Shown piece after piece: positions 15,895-24,649 of a DNA stretch of 35,173 nucleotides; the stretch's first letter is position 1, and each line of letters starts with the position of its first letter. The position numbers were made by a program, and so were the translations under genes. Source of the DNA: Opitutales bacterium. Its GTDB lineage: Bacteria > Verrucomicrobiota > Verrucomicrobiia > Opitutales > Seribacteraceae. The notes beneath the pieces were generated by a model. It saw only the letters and a list, made by a program, of their open reading frames with translations. It was not told the DNA's origin and ran no database searches. The stretch covers positions 1 through 35,173 of the forward strand of contig JAOFOL010000019.1 of assembly GCA_028042835.1 (NCBI GenBank), in the 5' to 3' direction.

Positions 15895-17661
15895 CTATTT
15901 ATTAAAACCTTTATGATTCATAAATTCCCAGATTCGATTCATCCAAGTGAAACTACCGGTTCCCGGGGCAGCTTTGCGTTGGAAGCAGTGACCCCGTTTG
16001 GCCAATGTGTGGAGATCGGACTGGATACCCATTCGCCTAAGCTGTTCCCAGCATTTTACTGAATTCATTGGAGAATACCCATCGGCATCTCCATGAATAA
16101 AAAGCATGGGGCAGGTATCCAGATCAAATGCAAATTCGGGAACGATCCGGGCGTCGTCCGGATTGCCACCTTGGGAGTTGGTTCCATTGACCCCGTCTGT
16201 AAGAGCATAGGCTGGGTAGATCGCCACAGCCCATTGCACTTTGCAGGAGATTTTATGGAGATCATCGATTGCCCAGGATACTTTCTGTTTTGAGCTAGTC
16301 GCCCCCATAAGGGTTAAGTGTCCACCGGCGGATGATCCCATAATACCAATCCGATCGGGGTCGAGATTCTCTTTCTTCGCCTGATTACGAACCATACGGA
16401 TGGCCCGTTGTAAGTCTTGCCACGCGGTGGTGTGCTTGGCAAAACCACCCTGCGGACGCGGAGTGCGGTATTTCATTGTCACCACTGTCATCCCTTTTTC
16501 ATTGAGGTAACGCCGGGCGGGTGCGACTTCAAAACTATCTGGATTATTTCCACCGTAGCCTCCGCCTGAATAAATAATCTGTATAGCCTTGGTTGTTCGT
16601 TCCTTTGGGAAATGCCATTCGAGATAGGGCTGGCATTGCTTGGACTGTACATTGGGCATTCTCCCATTTGGCCAAATGGACTCCTTCCGGTATTTACCAC
16701 GTGAATCGTCCTTTTCATAGCGTGACATCAAATCGACCTCCTTACCGAGGCGCCCGTCAAAATTAATCTGTCGCATGAATTCGCATACTCGATCGAGCCA
16801 ATGATCGTAGGCGGTACCTTCCTCTCCTTTACTCGGATCGCCCATAAAGCCGTGTCCACGGTCGGCAAAGAGATGGACCTCGGCCGGTATTTTCATTCTC
16901 CGAAGCTGACGATAAATCTCAGTTGAACCAAGAGGGGAATAAGGATCCGTTCCCCCATGAAAGAGAGCCATGGGGCAGGTCTTGGAATCAAACTTAAATA
17001 CATCAGAAAGTTTTGCATCGATTGCATCACCACTCCGGGTGTTTGGTCCGGTCAGACCATCTGTTAAGGCATAGGCAACATAGATAGGAACTGCCAGGTT
17101 TACATGGCAGCGAATCTCATCGACTGCATCCACCGGATCGTATGCCGGGGTTAGGGCACTTGTACCGAGCAATACGGTGAGGTGTCCACCAGCAGAGAAT
17201 CCGAGGACTCCTATTTTTTCGGGGTCAAACCCACGCTGCTTGGCAGACTGGCGAACCAAACGTACCGCCCGTTGTCCATCCTGCCAGCCACTTTGATAAA
17301 TAGGTAATCCATGGGGCCTTGGAGTGCGGTAGGTCAGGCTGACGCACACATACCCAAGATCGGTAAACTTTTTTGCGACGCGATCAATCCACCACCAATC
17401 ACAGCAGTTCTTGTAACCGCCACCTGAAATGAGCAACATACAGGCACCATTTTTCTCAGTTGGAGCATCAAACCATTCGATGTAGGGCATAGTATGCTCC
17501 TCGCGATTAAAACCTGCTTGTTTTACCTCTTTGGTGGTGGCAGCGATTTGCTGGGGTTGGAAATTTGGAATGTTGCCTTCCGGCCATAGTGATACACGCT
17601 CTCCAGCACAAATGAGAGCGAATAGAAGAAAGCTGCAACTGTAAGTAAATTTATTTTTCAT
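15895..17661 (-). CDS. Secreted tandem alpha/beta hydrolase (two esterase domains)
   Basis: 588 residues from ATG at 17661, chosen because it places the signal peptide (MKNKF..., cleaved near residue 20) at the N-terminus; an upstream start would add nine residues. Two homologous alpha/beta-hydrolase domains of the BD-FAE/acetyl-xylan-esterase-like type lie in one chain. Domain 1 (about 55-300) has LLISGGGYKN, YRTPRPHG and S156 in GFSAGGH, with D239 and H270. Domain 2 (about 340-585) has IIYSGGGYGG, YRTPRPQG and S444 in GSSAGGH, with an Asp in the HGDADGYSP segment and H558. Both triads look intact. Such enzymes remove acetyl or feruloyl groups from polysaccharides. Position after the sulfatases fits removal of ester decorations. 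The repeated SxWPxGxxPN motif also precedes both domains. Confidence 0.88.
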   Translation of the reverse strand: MKNKFTYSCSFLLFALICAGERVSLWPEGNIPNFQPQQIAATTKEVKQAGFNREEHTMPYIEWFDAPTEKNGACMLLISGGGYKNCCDWWWIDRVAKKFTDLGYVCVSLTYRTPRPHGLPIYQSGWQDGQRAVRLVRQSAKQRGFDPEKIGVLGFSAGGHLTVLLGTSALTPAYDPVDAVDEIRCHVNLAVPIYVAYALTDGLTGPNTRSGDAIDAKLSDVFKFDSKTCPMALFHGGTDPYSPLGSTEIYRQLRRMKIPAEVHLFADRGHGFMGDPSKGEEGTAYDHWLDRVCEFMRQINFDGRLGKEVDLMSRYEKDDSRGKYRKESIWPNGRMPNVQSKQCQPYLEWHFPKERTTKAIQIIYSGGGYGGNNPDSFEVAPARRYLNEKGMTVVTMKYRTPRPQGGFAKHTTAWQDLQRAIRMVRNQAKKENLDPDRIGIMGSSAGGHLTLMGATSSKQKVSWAIDDLHKISCKVQWAVAIYPAYALTDGVNGTNSQGGNPDDARIVPEFAFDLDTCPMLFIHGDADGYSPMNSVKCWEQLRRMGIQSDLHTLAKRGHCFQRKAAPGTGSFTWMNRIWEFMNHKGFNK

Positions 17662-17756
17662 CGGACATATTGTATCGTTAGCCAGCAATTATTCTGACGG
17701 TAATTGCGATTAAAGGGAATGTTTGAATATAGTATAAGCGAATTGTGTTATCACGC

Positions 17757-19751
17757 TTATTTTTGTGTATCTTGGTTTTCCAATTCGATTGATTTATCAA
17801 TATCGGCCTGAAAGATTTTCTGAAATTCTTCGATCGATAATTTACCACCCGGGTAGAGCAGGGGAGATGAATATTTACCACCTGCCCATCGCAGGTTACG
17901 AAGTTCCCGCTTGCCCGGCCAGGTTCCTCCGCTGAGGATGGTTTTCTCTTCGCCCGGAATCCTATGCAATCCTGCCACAATTTGAAGATCGGTAATTCCC
18001 TGCCAACTTTTGGGACAGGGAGGAATACCTGAGCTTCTTGGCTTTAAATCGGAAAGGTGGATGGTGACGGTCTGCCAGTCCTTAGTTTTGGCGAGTGGTT
18101 TTACGCAATAGTACCCGCTCTTGGGTAAGCCTAGATAGGCACTCCAGTTGTTTACATAAAAGCCCATGAGGAAATTTCCTCCCTGCGGGTCTTTTACCTC
18201 TATGCTCAGGACTGCTCCATCGGGCCCGCGCCATTTGGGGTCCGTAAGTTTCCGGGTGCCGGCCACGGCGTGCTGGTTATTGCCCCAACCAATTTGATAC
18301 CAGTCCTCCCAATTCTCAAAGCTACGCTCGATGATCCGGTCGGGTCGGTCGATTGCCTTAACGCCGGCTTCCTTTAATGCTAGAGGATCTATAATTTCTG
18401 CCCAAGTACTAACCAGGAAATTGCTTGGTGCTTTCCCTGTATACTTGGATCCAACTAACCGCCTTGGTTGAGGATACTCCAAATTGGCCATTACAAATAG
18501 GGGCATATCTGTACTTAAAATGGGTAAATGTGCCACCCAATTATTTCCGTGCTTAGCAGTCGATGCACTTCTCCAAAAGCGGGTCAGGGAGTGAGGGTTG
18601 ATGCTGTAGTAGATCTGCACCTTTTTCACCTGTTCCACATCGTGCGGGGTGACCGTGGCAATGGGTATGCCATTGGATGTCTTTAAGTTTACCGACAACT
18701 CCGGTCTCTTCGGAAAGGTACCCTCTCCTTTGAGAAACACATCGAAGAATCGATAGCGGGCGAAGGTGGATTCCGGAATATGGCGGTGGTTGAGATGCGG
18801 GGAAATACTGAAGTGCACCAGAGAGGGGTCGGGGATCGCACTCCAGTTGTGGTTCAGATCATCGTATATACAGTTGAAATCATTTTGCGGGGTTTGGCCA
18901 AGGATTGGGTATTTTAAATTTTGGAGGGATGCGGATGAATCGATGGTTTTGGAGTACAGTTTGTCGCCCACTCGTCGGTCGGAGGATGCTCCTGGGCGGG
19001 CAATGTTTTCTGCCTGAGATATGCCTGCTCCACCGCAAGAGGGGACCGCTGCCTTGATTCGGTTGTCAAGGCCGGCTACCTGTCCAGTGATCGTACCTCC
19101 CATGGAATGTCCGTAGACTCCTAATTTATCCCTATCCACAATGGGTTGCTGTTCTAGAAAGGTCAGACCTCGACGAGTAGCGAGAGCAAGGATAAACCAA
19201 TTATTATTTCGTGGGCTGTAAATAGATTCTGCAGTTTTGTCGTCTGGAGTGAGCCTGAAGTAGTGGCTGACATGTTTTTGAGTCGGGTCAATTGCTCCCC
19301 AGTCCGTGCCCGGTTCGCCAGTTTTTTGATCTTCCAATTCACGTCCTCCCCAATTCAGGGATAGGCTTGCGTATCCATTAGCCGCATCCACGACTACAAT
19401 ATTTTTATCTGCCCGCTGACCTCCCCCGTGTATTTGAACAAGCCCGGGAACTGTGTCATTAATATTCTTTGGGTAACCATAGTAAGCAGAAATCCGAGAG
19501 ACCTCATTTTTGAATGTACCCACAGTAAAGGTGAGTATCTGAATTCTGATCTTATTTCCTTCATAACTCTCATCCCATTGACGGATCACCTTGATATCTA
19601 ATGGCTCAATTCGGGGATCATAGCCCTTCCATAATTCACTTACACTATGAGCCACTTTTCCTTTTTCAAGTGGAGATAGTGAATTTTTGGAAAGCAAAGC
19701 ATGACCAAGCGTGGTAAGTAAAAGTGAAAGGCTGAGAATTTTGATATTCAT
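17757..19751 (-). CDS. Secreted acetyl-xylan-esterase-like alpha/beta hydrolase with C-terminal beta domain
   Basis: 664 residues from ATG at 19751 (a TTG one codon earlier is less likely), with a signal peptide ending near residue 20. The catalytic domain shows PGLVQIHGGGQ (oxyanion loop), ASLSLNWGG, and nucleophile S216 in GVYGHSMGGT, all matching large carbohydrate esterases of the CE7/CE15-like or dipeptidyl-peptidase-like hydrolase group. The C-terminal roughly 200 residues (from about SFENWEDWYQIGW) are beta-rich and may bind carbohydrate. It lies 12 bases after the sulfatase gene and 95 bases before the double esterase. Substrate is unknown; ester removal from the same glycan is likely. 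Confidence 0.82.
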   Translation of the reverse strand: MNIKILSLSLLLTTLGHALLSKNSLSPLEKGKVAHSVSELWKGYDPRIEPLDIKVIRQWDESYEGNKIRIQILTFTVGTFKNEVSRISAYYGYPKNINDTVPGLVQIHGGGQRADKNIVVVDAANGYASLSLNWGGRELEDQKTGEPGTDWGAIDPTQKHVSHYFRLTPDDKTAESIYSPRNNNWFILALATRRGLTFLEQQPIVDRDKLGVYGHSMGGTITGQVAGLDNRIKAAVPSCGGAGISQAENIARPGASSDRRVGDKLYSKTIDSSASLQNLKYPILGQTPQNDFNCIYDDLNHNWSAIPDPSLVHFSISPHLNHRHIPESTFARYRFFDVFLKGEGTFPKRPELSVNLKTSNGIPIATVTPHDVEQVKKVQIYYSINPHSLTRFWRSASTAKHGNNWVAHLPILSTDMPLFVMANLEYPQPRRLVGSKYTGKAPSNFLVSTWAEIIDPLALKEAGVKAIDRPDRIIERSFENWEDWYQIGWGNNQHAVAGTRKLTDPKWRGPDGAVLSIEVKDPQGGNFLMGFYVNNWSAYLGLPKSGYYCVKPLAKTKDWQTVTIHLSDLKPRSSGIPPCPKSWQGITDLQIVAGLHRIPGEEKTILSGGTWPGKRELRNLRWAGGKYSSPLLYPGGKLSIEEFQKIFQADIDKSIELENQDTQK

Positions 19752-19763
19752 CAATTCTTTGGA

Positions 19764-21272
19764 TTATTTTGCCTTATAAATCAGGTTTGGTGCCTGGACT
19801 GGATCACCAACTTTTCTAATGAGGTTCCGTAATTGTTCACTCATATTTTCCCGTAGTTTTCTGTGTTTTGGTTGATGGTAGAGGTTGTTCATCTCATCAG
19901 GATCATTAAAGAGGTCGAACATTTCCCACTGGTATTTTCCCTTCATTCCTGGGTAATGGATTAGTTTATGGGTATCGGTGCGGATACCAATCATTTCCGG
20001 CAGAGTGGTTCCATGCTGATAAAAATGGTAGTAAGATTCATCCCGCACCCGATCCTTTTCATCTTCCAGAATGCCCTTTAGCGAATGGCCTTGAATGTCC
20101 TTAGGAATGGGCAGTCCGGCATAGTCGAGCAGGGTGGGGGCAAGGTCGATGTGATTGACCATGGATTGGTGGACCTGTCCCGGCTTGATTTTGCCGGGGA
20201 AGCGTACCAGCAGGGGTTGGTGCAACGGATTTTCGTACATCCATTGCTTGTTGTAAAACCCATGCTCGCCGAGGGAAAAACCTTGGTCCGATGTGTAAAT
20301 CACCAAGGTATTCTCACTTAGACCACTCTCATCGAGGTATAGGAGCACCCGGCCAACATTGTCATCCACTGATTTGACCAACCGGTAATATCCCTTGATG
20401 TAATGCTGATACATTTCGCGAGTCAGTTCATCCCTCGAAATACTGGGATTTTCTTTCTCAATTTCTTTACGCACGCCCTTCAGAGATGGGTGCAGAATGA
20501 TGCGGTTGTTACGCATGATATCAGCAATTGCTTCGGGAGTACGCCCTTTATAATCGTCCAACAAAGTGGATGGTTCGGGGATGGTCACATCTTTAAGGAA
20601 GTCCTCATATTCAGTGGGCGGAACATAGGGTTCATGAGGGGGCTTGGGGTGAAGCAATAGACAGAATGGCTGAGTGGTATCTCTTTTTTCTTTAAGCCAA
20701 TTGAGTGCCTCAGTAGTGATGACATCATTGTTATATCCTTTAATGATACGGCCACCCTGCAAAGCTTCCTTTTTCGTTTTTGGACTCCAGTCAATCCATG
20801 TGTGATGGGGCTCAAATACATTGGGGTTCCATGGCTTTCCCTGCATTTTTTGAACACAGAAATAATCAAATCCGGCGGGACGGGAGAGAAGGTGCCATTT
20901 GCCAAACAGGGTGGTCTCATATCCTGCTTTTTGCAGAAGCTTGGGGAATGTCTGCTGGCTCCCGTCAAAGCGTTGATTTAAGTGAGTTACTCCATTGCGG
21001 TGGGAATATTTCCCCGTCAGGGCAGCGGCCCGGGCAGGAGTGCAAAAGGAGTTCGGAGTAAGAGCATGCTCAAAGCGCATTCCTTCCTCGGCAATACGGT
21101 CAAGGGCAGGGGTTTGGATATCCGTGTTGCCATAGCAACTGAGTGCATGCTTGGCATGGTCATCGGAGAAGATCACTAAGATATTAGGCTTTTTTGCCAG
21201 CACGATTGTAGTTATGCTTAGCAAAACAACTTGTAGGATGGATTTAAAAGAAGAATGGGAGGTTAGCTTCAT
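19764..21272 (-). CDS. Secreted type I (formylglycine) sulfatase A
   Basis: 502 residues with a signal peptide (about 1-26). S1-family sulfatase: metal-binding D37 and D38 in IFSDDH, the activation motif C77-T-P-A-R81 within SFCTPARAAALTGKYSH, GKWHL, HPKPPHEPY, and YTSDQGFSLGEHGFYNKQWMYE near the C-terminal half. The cysteine must be converted to formylglycine; no maturase gene is in the window. The C-terminal block MFDLFNDPDEMNNLYH is typical of iduronate-/choline-type sulfatases in PVC bacteria. Five bases separate it from the previous sulfatase gene. It removes sulfate from a polysaccharide or oligosaccharide in the periplasm or outside. Confidence 0.93.
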   Translation of the reverse strand: MKLTSHSSFKSILQVVLLSITTIVLAKKPNILVIFSDDHAKHALSCYGNTDIQTPALDRIAEEGMRFEHALTPNSFCTPARAAALTGKYSHRNGVTHLNQRFDGSQQTFPKLLQKAGYETTLFGKWHLLSRPAGFDYFCVQKMQGKPWNPNVFEPHHTWIDWSPKTKKEALQGGRIIKGYNNDVITTEALNWLKEKRDTTQPFCLLLHPKPPHEPYVPPTEYEDFLKDVTIPEPSTLLDDYKGRTPEAIADIMRNNRIILHPSLKGVRKEIEKENPSISRDELTREMYQHYIKGYYRLVKSVDDNVGRVLLYLDESGLSENTLVIYTSDQGFSLGEHGFYNKQWMYENPLHQPLLVRFPGKIKPGQVHQSMVNHIDLAPTLLDYAGLPIPKDIQGHSLKGILEDEKDRVRDESYYHFYQHGTTLPEMIGIRTDTHKLIHYPGMKGKYQWEMFDLFNDPDEMNNLYHQPKHRKLRENMSEQLRNLIRKVGDPVQAPNLIYKAK

Positions 21273-21277
21273 TCGGT

Positions 21278-22699
21278 TTATTTTAACTTTATATTTTGGT
21301 TAAAGGTTTGGTAGATTTGAAAGAATTCTTGTGAAAGTTGAGGTTTTTTTCCAGCTAGGTTGGTTTGCTCCCTAGGGTCATTTTGTAAGTCGTATAATTC
21401 ATACTCGGTCATCTTAGTTTTTTCAAAGAGGGTTTTTCTTCCGGGATGAATCCATTTCCAGTCATCAACACGAAGGGCATTTAAACGGTGAACCATAGGT
21501 GGTCGTCGGAATCTTTTTCCAGGGGAATACAGAGCGGACAAAAAACTCTGACTGTCCACCGGACTGGGGAATTCTTTTTCAAAATCTGCTTTTAGTAATT
21601 CAGCAAAGGTTGCGAAGAAATCAGTAAAATTTATTGTTGATTCTGAAGTGGTCCCAGCCTCCAGTTTACCAGGCCATTTTACGATGAAAGGCACCCGGTG
21701 TCCGCCCTCGTAGCGAAATGCTTTCATACCGCGGAATTTTTCCGATGATTCATGCCCCTGCTTATGCATCATTTTATGAGCAACCGGGCTGACTCCATTA
21801 TCGCTGGTAAAAATCAACATTGTATTCTTATCGAGGCCGGTTTTTTTCAGGGAATCATTTATCTGTCCGACCACCCAATCCATCTGCATCACAAAATCTC
21901 CGTAGGGACCCAACCCGCTTTTACCTTCGAATTTACTCATTGGTACCCAAGGTTGATGGGGAATCGGTGAGGCGTAGTATAAAAAGAAAGGTCTACCTTC
22001 TTTTCTTTGGGCATGGTCTTTGATTAATGATAGGGCCCGTTTTAGAAGTATTGGGCTGGATTTTTCGATTGAGAAACCTTTAGCTGCATCGTTGGTAATG
22101 GATCTACTACCCCCCTTGATATCGAACTTCGGATAGACCAAAGGATTACTCGGTTTGGCTGTATAGCGGTCATTTTCAATAAAGCACAACGGGTCGGATC
22201 CGGAGGAGGAATGAAGTCCAAAAAAAGTGTCGAATCCATGGTCGACTGGACCTCCAGGAAGAGGTTCGCTGGTCCACTTGTTTTTCTTTTGATTTGGATA
22301 GTCAAAGCCCAGGTGCCATTTCCCAACCAAGTGGGTCGAGTAGCCTTTTGATCGGAAGAGATCAGCTAGAGTCTTTTCATCCTGGTCGATAATTGCCTTA
22401 CCACGGGCGAGCAGTGTATTGAGAACCCCAGTACGCGCTGGATTTATTCCGGTGAGAAGGCCATAGCGGGATGGGGTGCAGGTAGCAGATGCTGAATGGG
22501 AATCTGTAAAACGGATACCTTCGCTGGCCAGTTGGTTAAGGTTTGGGGTCTTGATCTTTGATTTGGGATTGAATGGCTCACAATCCCCGTAGCCAAGGTC
22601 ATCTGCTAGGATAATAATAACATTGGGTGTTTTACCGAAAACTAAAATAGTCGAAACGAATAAAACAATATGCAGCACAAATATTTTAAAAATTCTCAT
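21278..22699 (-). CDS. Secreted type I (formylglycine) sulfatase B
   Basis: 473 residues with a signal peptide (about 1-22). S1-family motifs: D33 and D34 in LADDLGYGD, activation motif C74-T-P-S-R78 in SATCTPSRYGLLTG, GKWHLGF, TSDNG, and the C-terminal ELYDLQNDPREQTNLA. It resembles arylsulfatase A/N-acetylgalactosamine-6-sulfatase types. It differs clearly from sulfatase A (CTPARAA versus CTPSRYG), so the two probably attack different sulfate positions. It begins 11 bases after the FecR-like gene and is coupled to it in one transcript, putting sulfatase expression directly downstream of a sigma/anti-sigma pair. Confidence 0.93.
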   Translation of the reverse strand: MRIFKIFVLHIVLFVSTILVFGKTPNVIIILADDLGYGDCEPFNPKSKIKTPNLNQLASEGIRFTDSHSASATCTPSRYGLLTGINPARTGVLNTLLARGKAIIDQDEKTLADLFRSKGYSTHLVGKWHLGFDYPNQKKNKWTSEPLPGGPVDHGFDTFFGLHSSSGSDPLCFIENDRYTAKPSNPLVYPKFDIKGGSRSITNDAAKGFSIEKSSPILLKRALSLIKDHAQRKEGRPFFLYYASPIPHQPWVPMSKFEGKSGLGPYGDFVMQMDWVVGQINDSLKKTGLDKNTMLIFTSDNGVSPVAHKMMHKQGHESSEKFRGMKAFRYEGGHRVPFIVKWPGKLEAGTTSESTINFTDFFATFAELLKADFEKEFPSPVDSQSFLSALYSPGKRFRRPPMVHRLNALRVDDWKWIHPGRKTLFEKTKMTEYELYDLQNDPREQTNLAGKKPQLSQEFFQIYQTFNQNIKLK

Positions 22700-22710
22700 C
22701 GGAGAAAAAC

Positions 22711-24063
22711 TTACGGATTCCCAAAAACATCAATTTCACCAAAAAAAGTGGGGCCGTGAACTTCAATTAATAAATATCTATAGTGACCAATCTGTCCCTT
22801 CGAAGCAAAAATAGAACAGGCTTGTTGAGCGGGTCGATCGATATCCTCATGGACATCAAAAAAACGGTCACTATTGACTCGGGCAATCCTGTCCCATCCC
22901 GTTTTGTTAGCAGGAAGATTTAAATCTGGGAGATCTTTATCCTTTAGCCCGTAAAGGGTAAATACCTGTTTGGCTCTATTTTTATGATCCTTGAATTTTT
23001 GGTGCTGATGCCAGGAATAGGAGTTTATCTTATCAATTCCTATTTCTTTTCCCAGATCAATGAGCAGATTTCCATAAGTTCCGTCTTGTCTTTCTAAAAA
23101 GACTGACTCTTTCGGGGAATCTGGTTCGGTCTGACCTTTTCCATCCAGTAGAGACATAGGATTGACTTCCCAGTTTGGTTGTTTGAGGATTTTTCCTTTG
23201 CCCACCGAAACGCTTGCCAACCCTCTTGATGCATCAGCATAATCATGGTCACTCGGTGGATGAATTGTGGGGAAAATAAACGACTTTGATTCATCTCCTG
23301 ATTCAATTTTAGTCAAATATTTTCGCGTACCCGGTTCCACAAATATCGCTTCACCAGCCTGAATAAGACGATGTTCATGGTCTTGCTCCACAATTAAATT
23401 AACTTTTCCTTGGGTTACATTGAGTCGACTTAATCCATCTGGACCTACACAGGCAGCAAAGGCGGTCCCTAGGTCAACAAAGGTAGAACTAGGAGTTTTA
23501 ATTGAAAAACCTTGCGATTCCTTTGTATCTGCTGTGACAGAAGCCCTACCTAGGGTGAGGAAAGCTGAGTTGGGAGAATTAAGCTCAACAATTGAAGGCC
23601 CAGTCAACATAATGATAGCTCCAGTATTAAAATGAATGTGGGCAGTTCCTGACGATAGTTCTATTCGGTCATTCACAAAAAGAGAATTGCCCTTAACTAC
23701 TTCATGGCCGGGGTTCATCCACCTGCAATTATCCAGTTGTTCAAAATGGGCAATGGCCTTTTTGAGCGGACCTTCACTGACCGATTTTACTGATTTGAAG
23801 TTTAAGGCAAAAAGAAAAATTAAAATCGCAGCAATCGATGTCCAGATAGGCCAATTGGAAATAAGGGAAGCTTCCTTCTTTTCCTTCTTTGTTGGAGTAA
23901 TGGAGTAAGGGAGTGCGGCATCAAGACGTGCGTAAGCGAGAAAATCTTTTCTAAGTTGATTATCTTTTTGCATCTTTTGTTCGAGAAGTTGGATATCATC
24001 CGTACTCGCTTGTGAATCAAGGTAAAGCCTGACGAGTTCCAAGTCTTCTTTAGATGATTTCAT
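22711..24063 (-). CDS. FecR-like membrane anti-sigma/sensor protein
   Basis: 450 residues. Cytoplasmic N-terminal helical segment (about 1-70, LVRLYLDSQASTDDIQLLE) typical of anti-sigma regions, one transmembrane helix at about 73-89 (IWTSIAAILIFLFALNF), a FecR domain (about 135-250: GTAHIHFNTGAIIMLTGP, FSIKTPSSTFVDLGTAFA, VTQGKVNLIVEQ), and a C-terminal beta domain (about 300-450) with discoidin/F5-8C character (LLIDLGKEIGIDKI, RYLLIEVHGPTFFGEIDVFG). The last domain could bind a glycan. The start codon overlaps the sigma gene stop (ATGA). Established pattern: the protein holds the ECF factor until an external ligand is bound. Ligand here is inferred to be a breakdown product of the locus substrate. 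Confidence 0.85.
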   Translation of the reverse strand: MKSSKEDLELVRLYLDSQASTDDIQLLEQKMQKDNQLRKDFLAYARLDAALPYSITPTKKEKKEASLISNWPIWTSIAAILIFLFALNFKSVKSVSEGPLKKAIAHFEQLDNCRWMNPGHEVVKGNSLFVNDRIELSSGTAHIHFNTGAIIMLTGPSIVELNSPNSAFLTLGRASVTADTKESQGFSIKTPSSTFVDLGTAFAACVGPDGLSRLNVTQGKVNLIVEQDHEHRLIQAGEAIFVEPGTRKYLTKIESGDESKSFIFPTIHPPSDHDYADASRGLASVSVGKGKILKQPNWEVNPMSLLDGKGQTEPDSPKESVFLERQDGTYGNLLIDLGKEIGIDKINSYSWHQHQKFKDHKNRAKQVFTLYGLKDKDLPDLNLPANKTGWDRIARVNSDRFFDVHEDIDRPAQQACSIFASKGQIGHYRYLLIEVHGPTFFGEIDVFGNP

Positions 24064-24596
24064 ACAATCCCCTCCTGTTTTTTTAAATCTGCACGAATAC
24101 AGTCTGCCAATGCAATCCGTATGCGGTGTAGTGCTTTGTAGAGAGACATGGGGGTTCGGCCCGCTCTTTCAGCCATCTTGTCGATTTTGGTACCCTTGGA
24201 ATAGGCCTGTTGAATTAGAGTTCTATGTTTTTCAGGTAACTTGGTTATACATTTCTCCAGAGCCTTTTCTTCCAATTCGCCTGAATCTACTTCATCTTCT
24301 GCTTCATTAGCTAACTGATTTACTAATTCCTCGCTAAAAACATGGCGATCGCGTGCTTTATCTCTGCGATAGGAGAGGGCTTCAAACCGGGCAACCCCAA
24401 AAGCCCAACGCCTGAAATTATCGGGCGAATCAAGCTGATCAAACTTTCGCCACAATACAGCAGCAGTTCCTTGCATCACTTCTTTTGCATCTTCCAAGCT
24501 TGGTACAAGTGAGCGTACAAAGCCTCGGAGGGAACCTTCTGTTTCAACATAAAGTCGCAGGAATTGATCGTGCTTTTCTTTTTCTTGCAGATTCAT
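24060..24596 (-). CDS. ECF sigma factor, Rhodopirellula/Verrucomicrobium type
   Basis: 178 residues. Sigma-70 region 2 spans about 15-80 (GSLRGFVRSLVPSLEDAKEVMQ, DNFRRWAFGVARFEALSYRR) and region 4 about 110-165 (ITKLPEKHRTLIQQAYSKGTKIDKMAERAGRTPMSLYKALHRIR, helix-turn-helix). This signature is typical of the ECF families expanded in planctomycetes and verrucomicrobia. It overlaps the FecR-like gene by 4 bases, so the two are a regulatory pair. They sit in the middle of the minus-strand run, 53 bases after the PVC cytochrome gene, which leaves room for an autoregulated promoter. It probably controls the sulfatases and esterases downstream and perhaps the whole locus. Confidence 0.92.
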   Translation of the reverse strand: MNLQEKEKHDQFLRLYVETEGSLRGFVRSLVPSLEDAKEVMQGTAAVLWRKFDQLDSPDNFRRWAFGVARFEALSYRRDKARDRHVFSEELVNQLANEAEDEVDSGELEEKALEKCITKLPEKHRTLIQQAYSKGTKIDKMAERAGRTPMSLYKALHRIRIALADCIRADLKKQEGIV

Positions 24597-24649
24597 TGTC
24601 TAATAAACACTCCACAAGAATTAATTTTTTGCCTACAAATTTATAAGCA

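Noticed and set aside
17678-17980. Minus-strand 100-residue frame
   Set aside because: Shadow of the esterase gene's 3' end and the following gap; no recognisable features.
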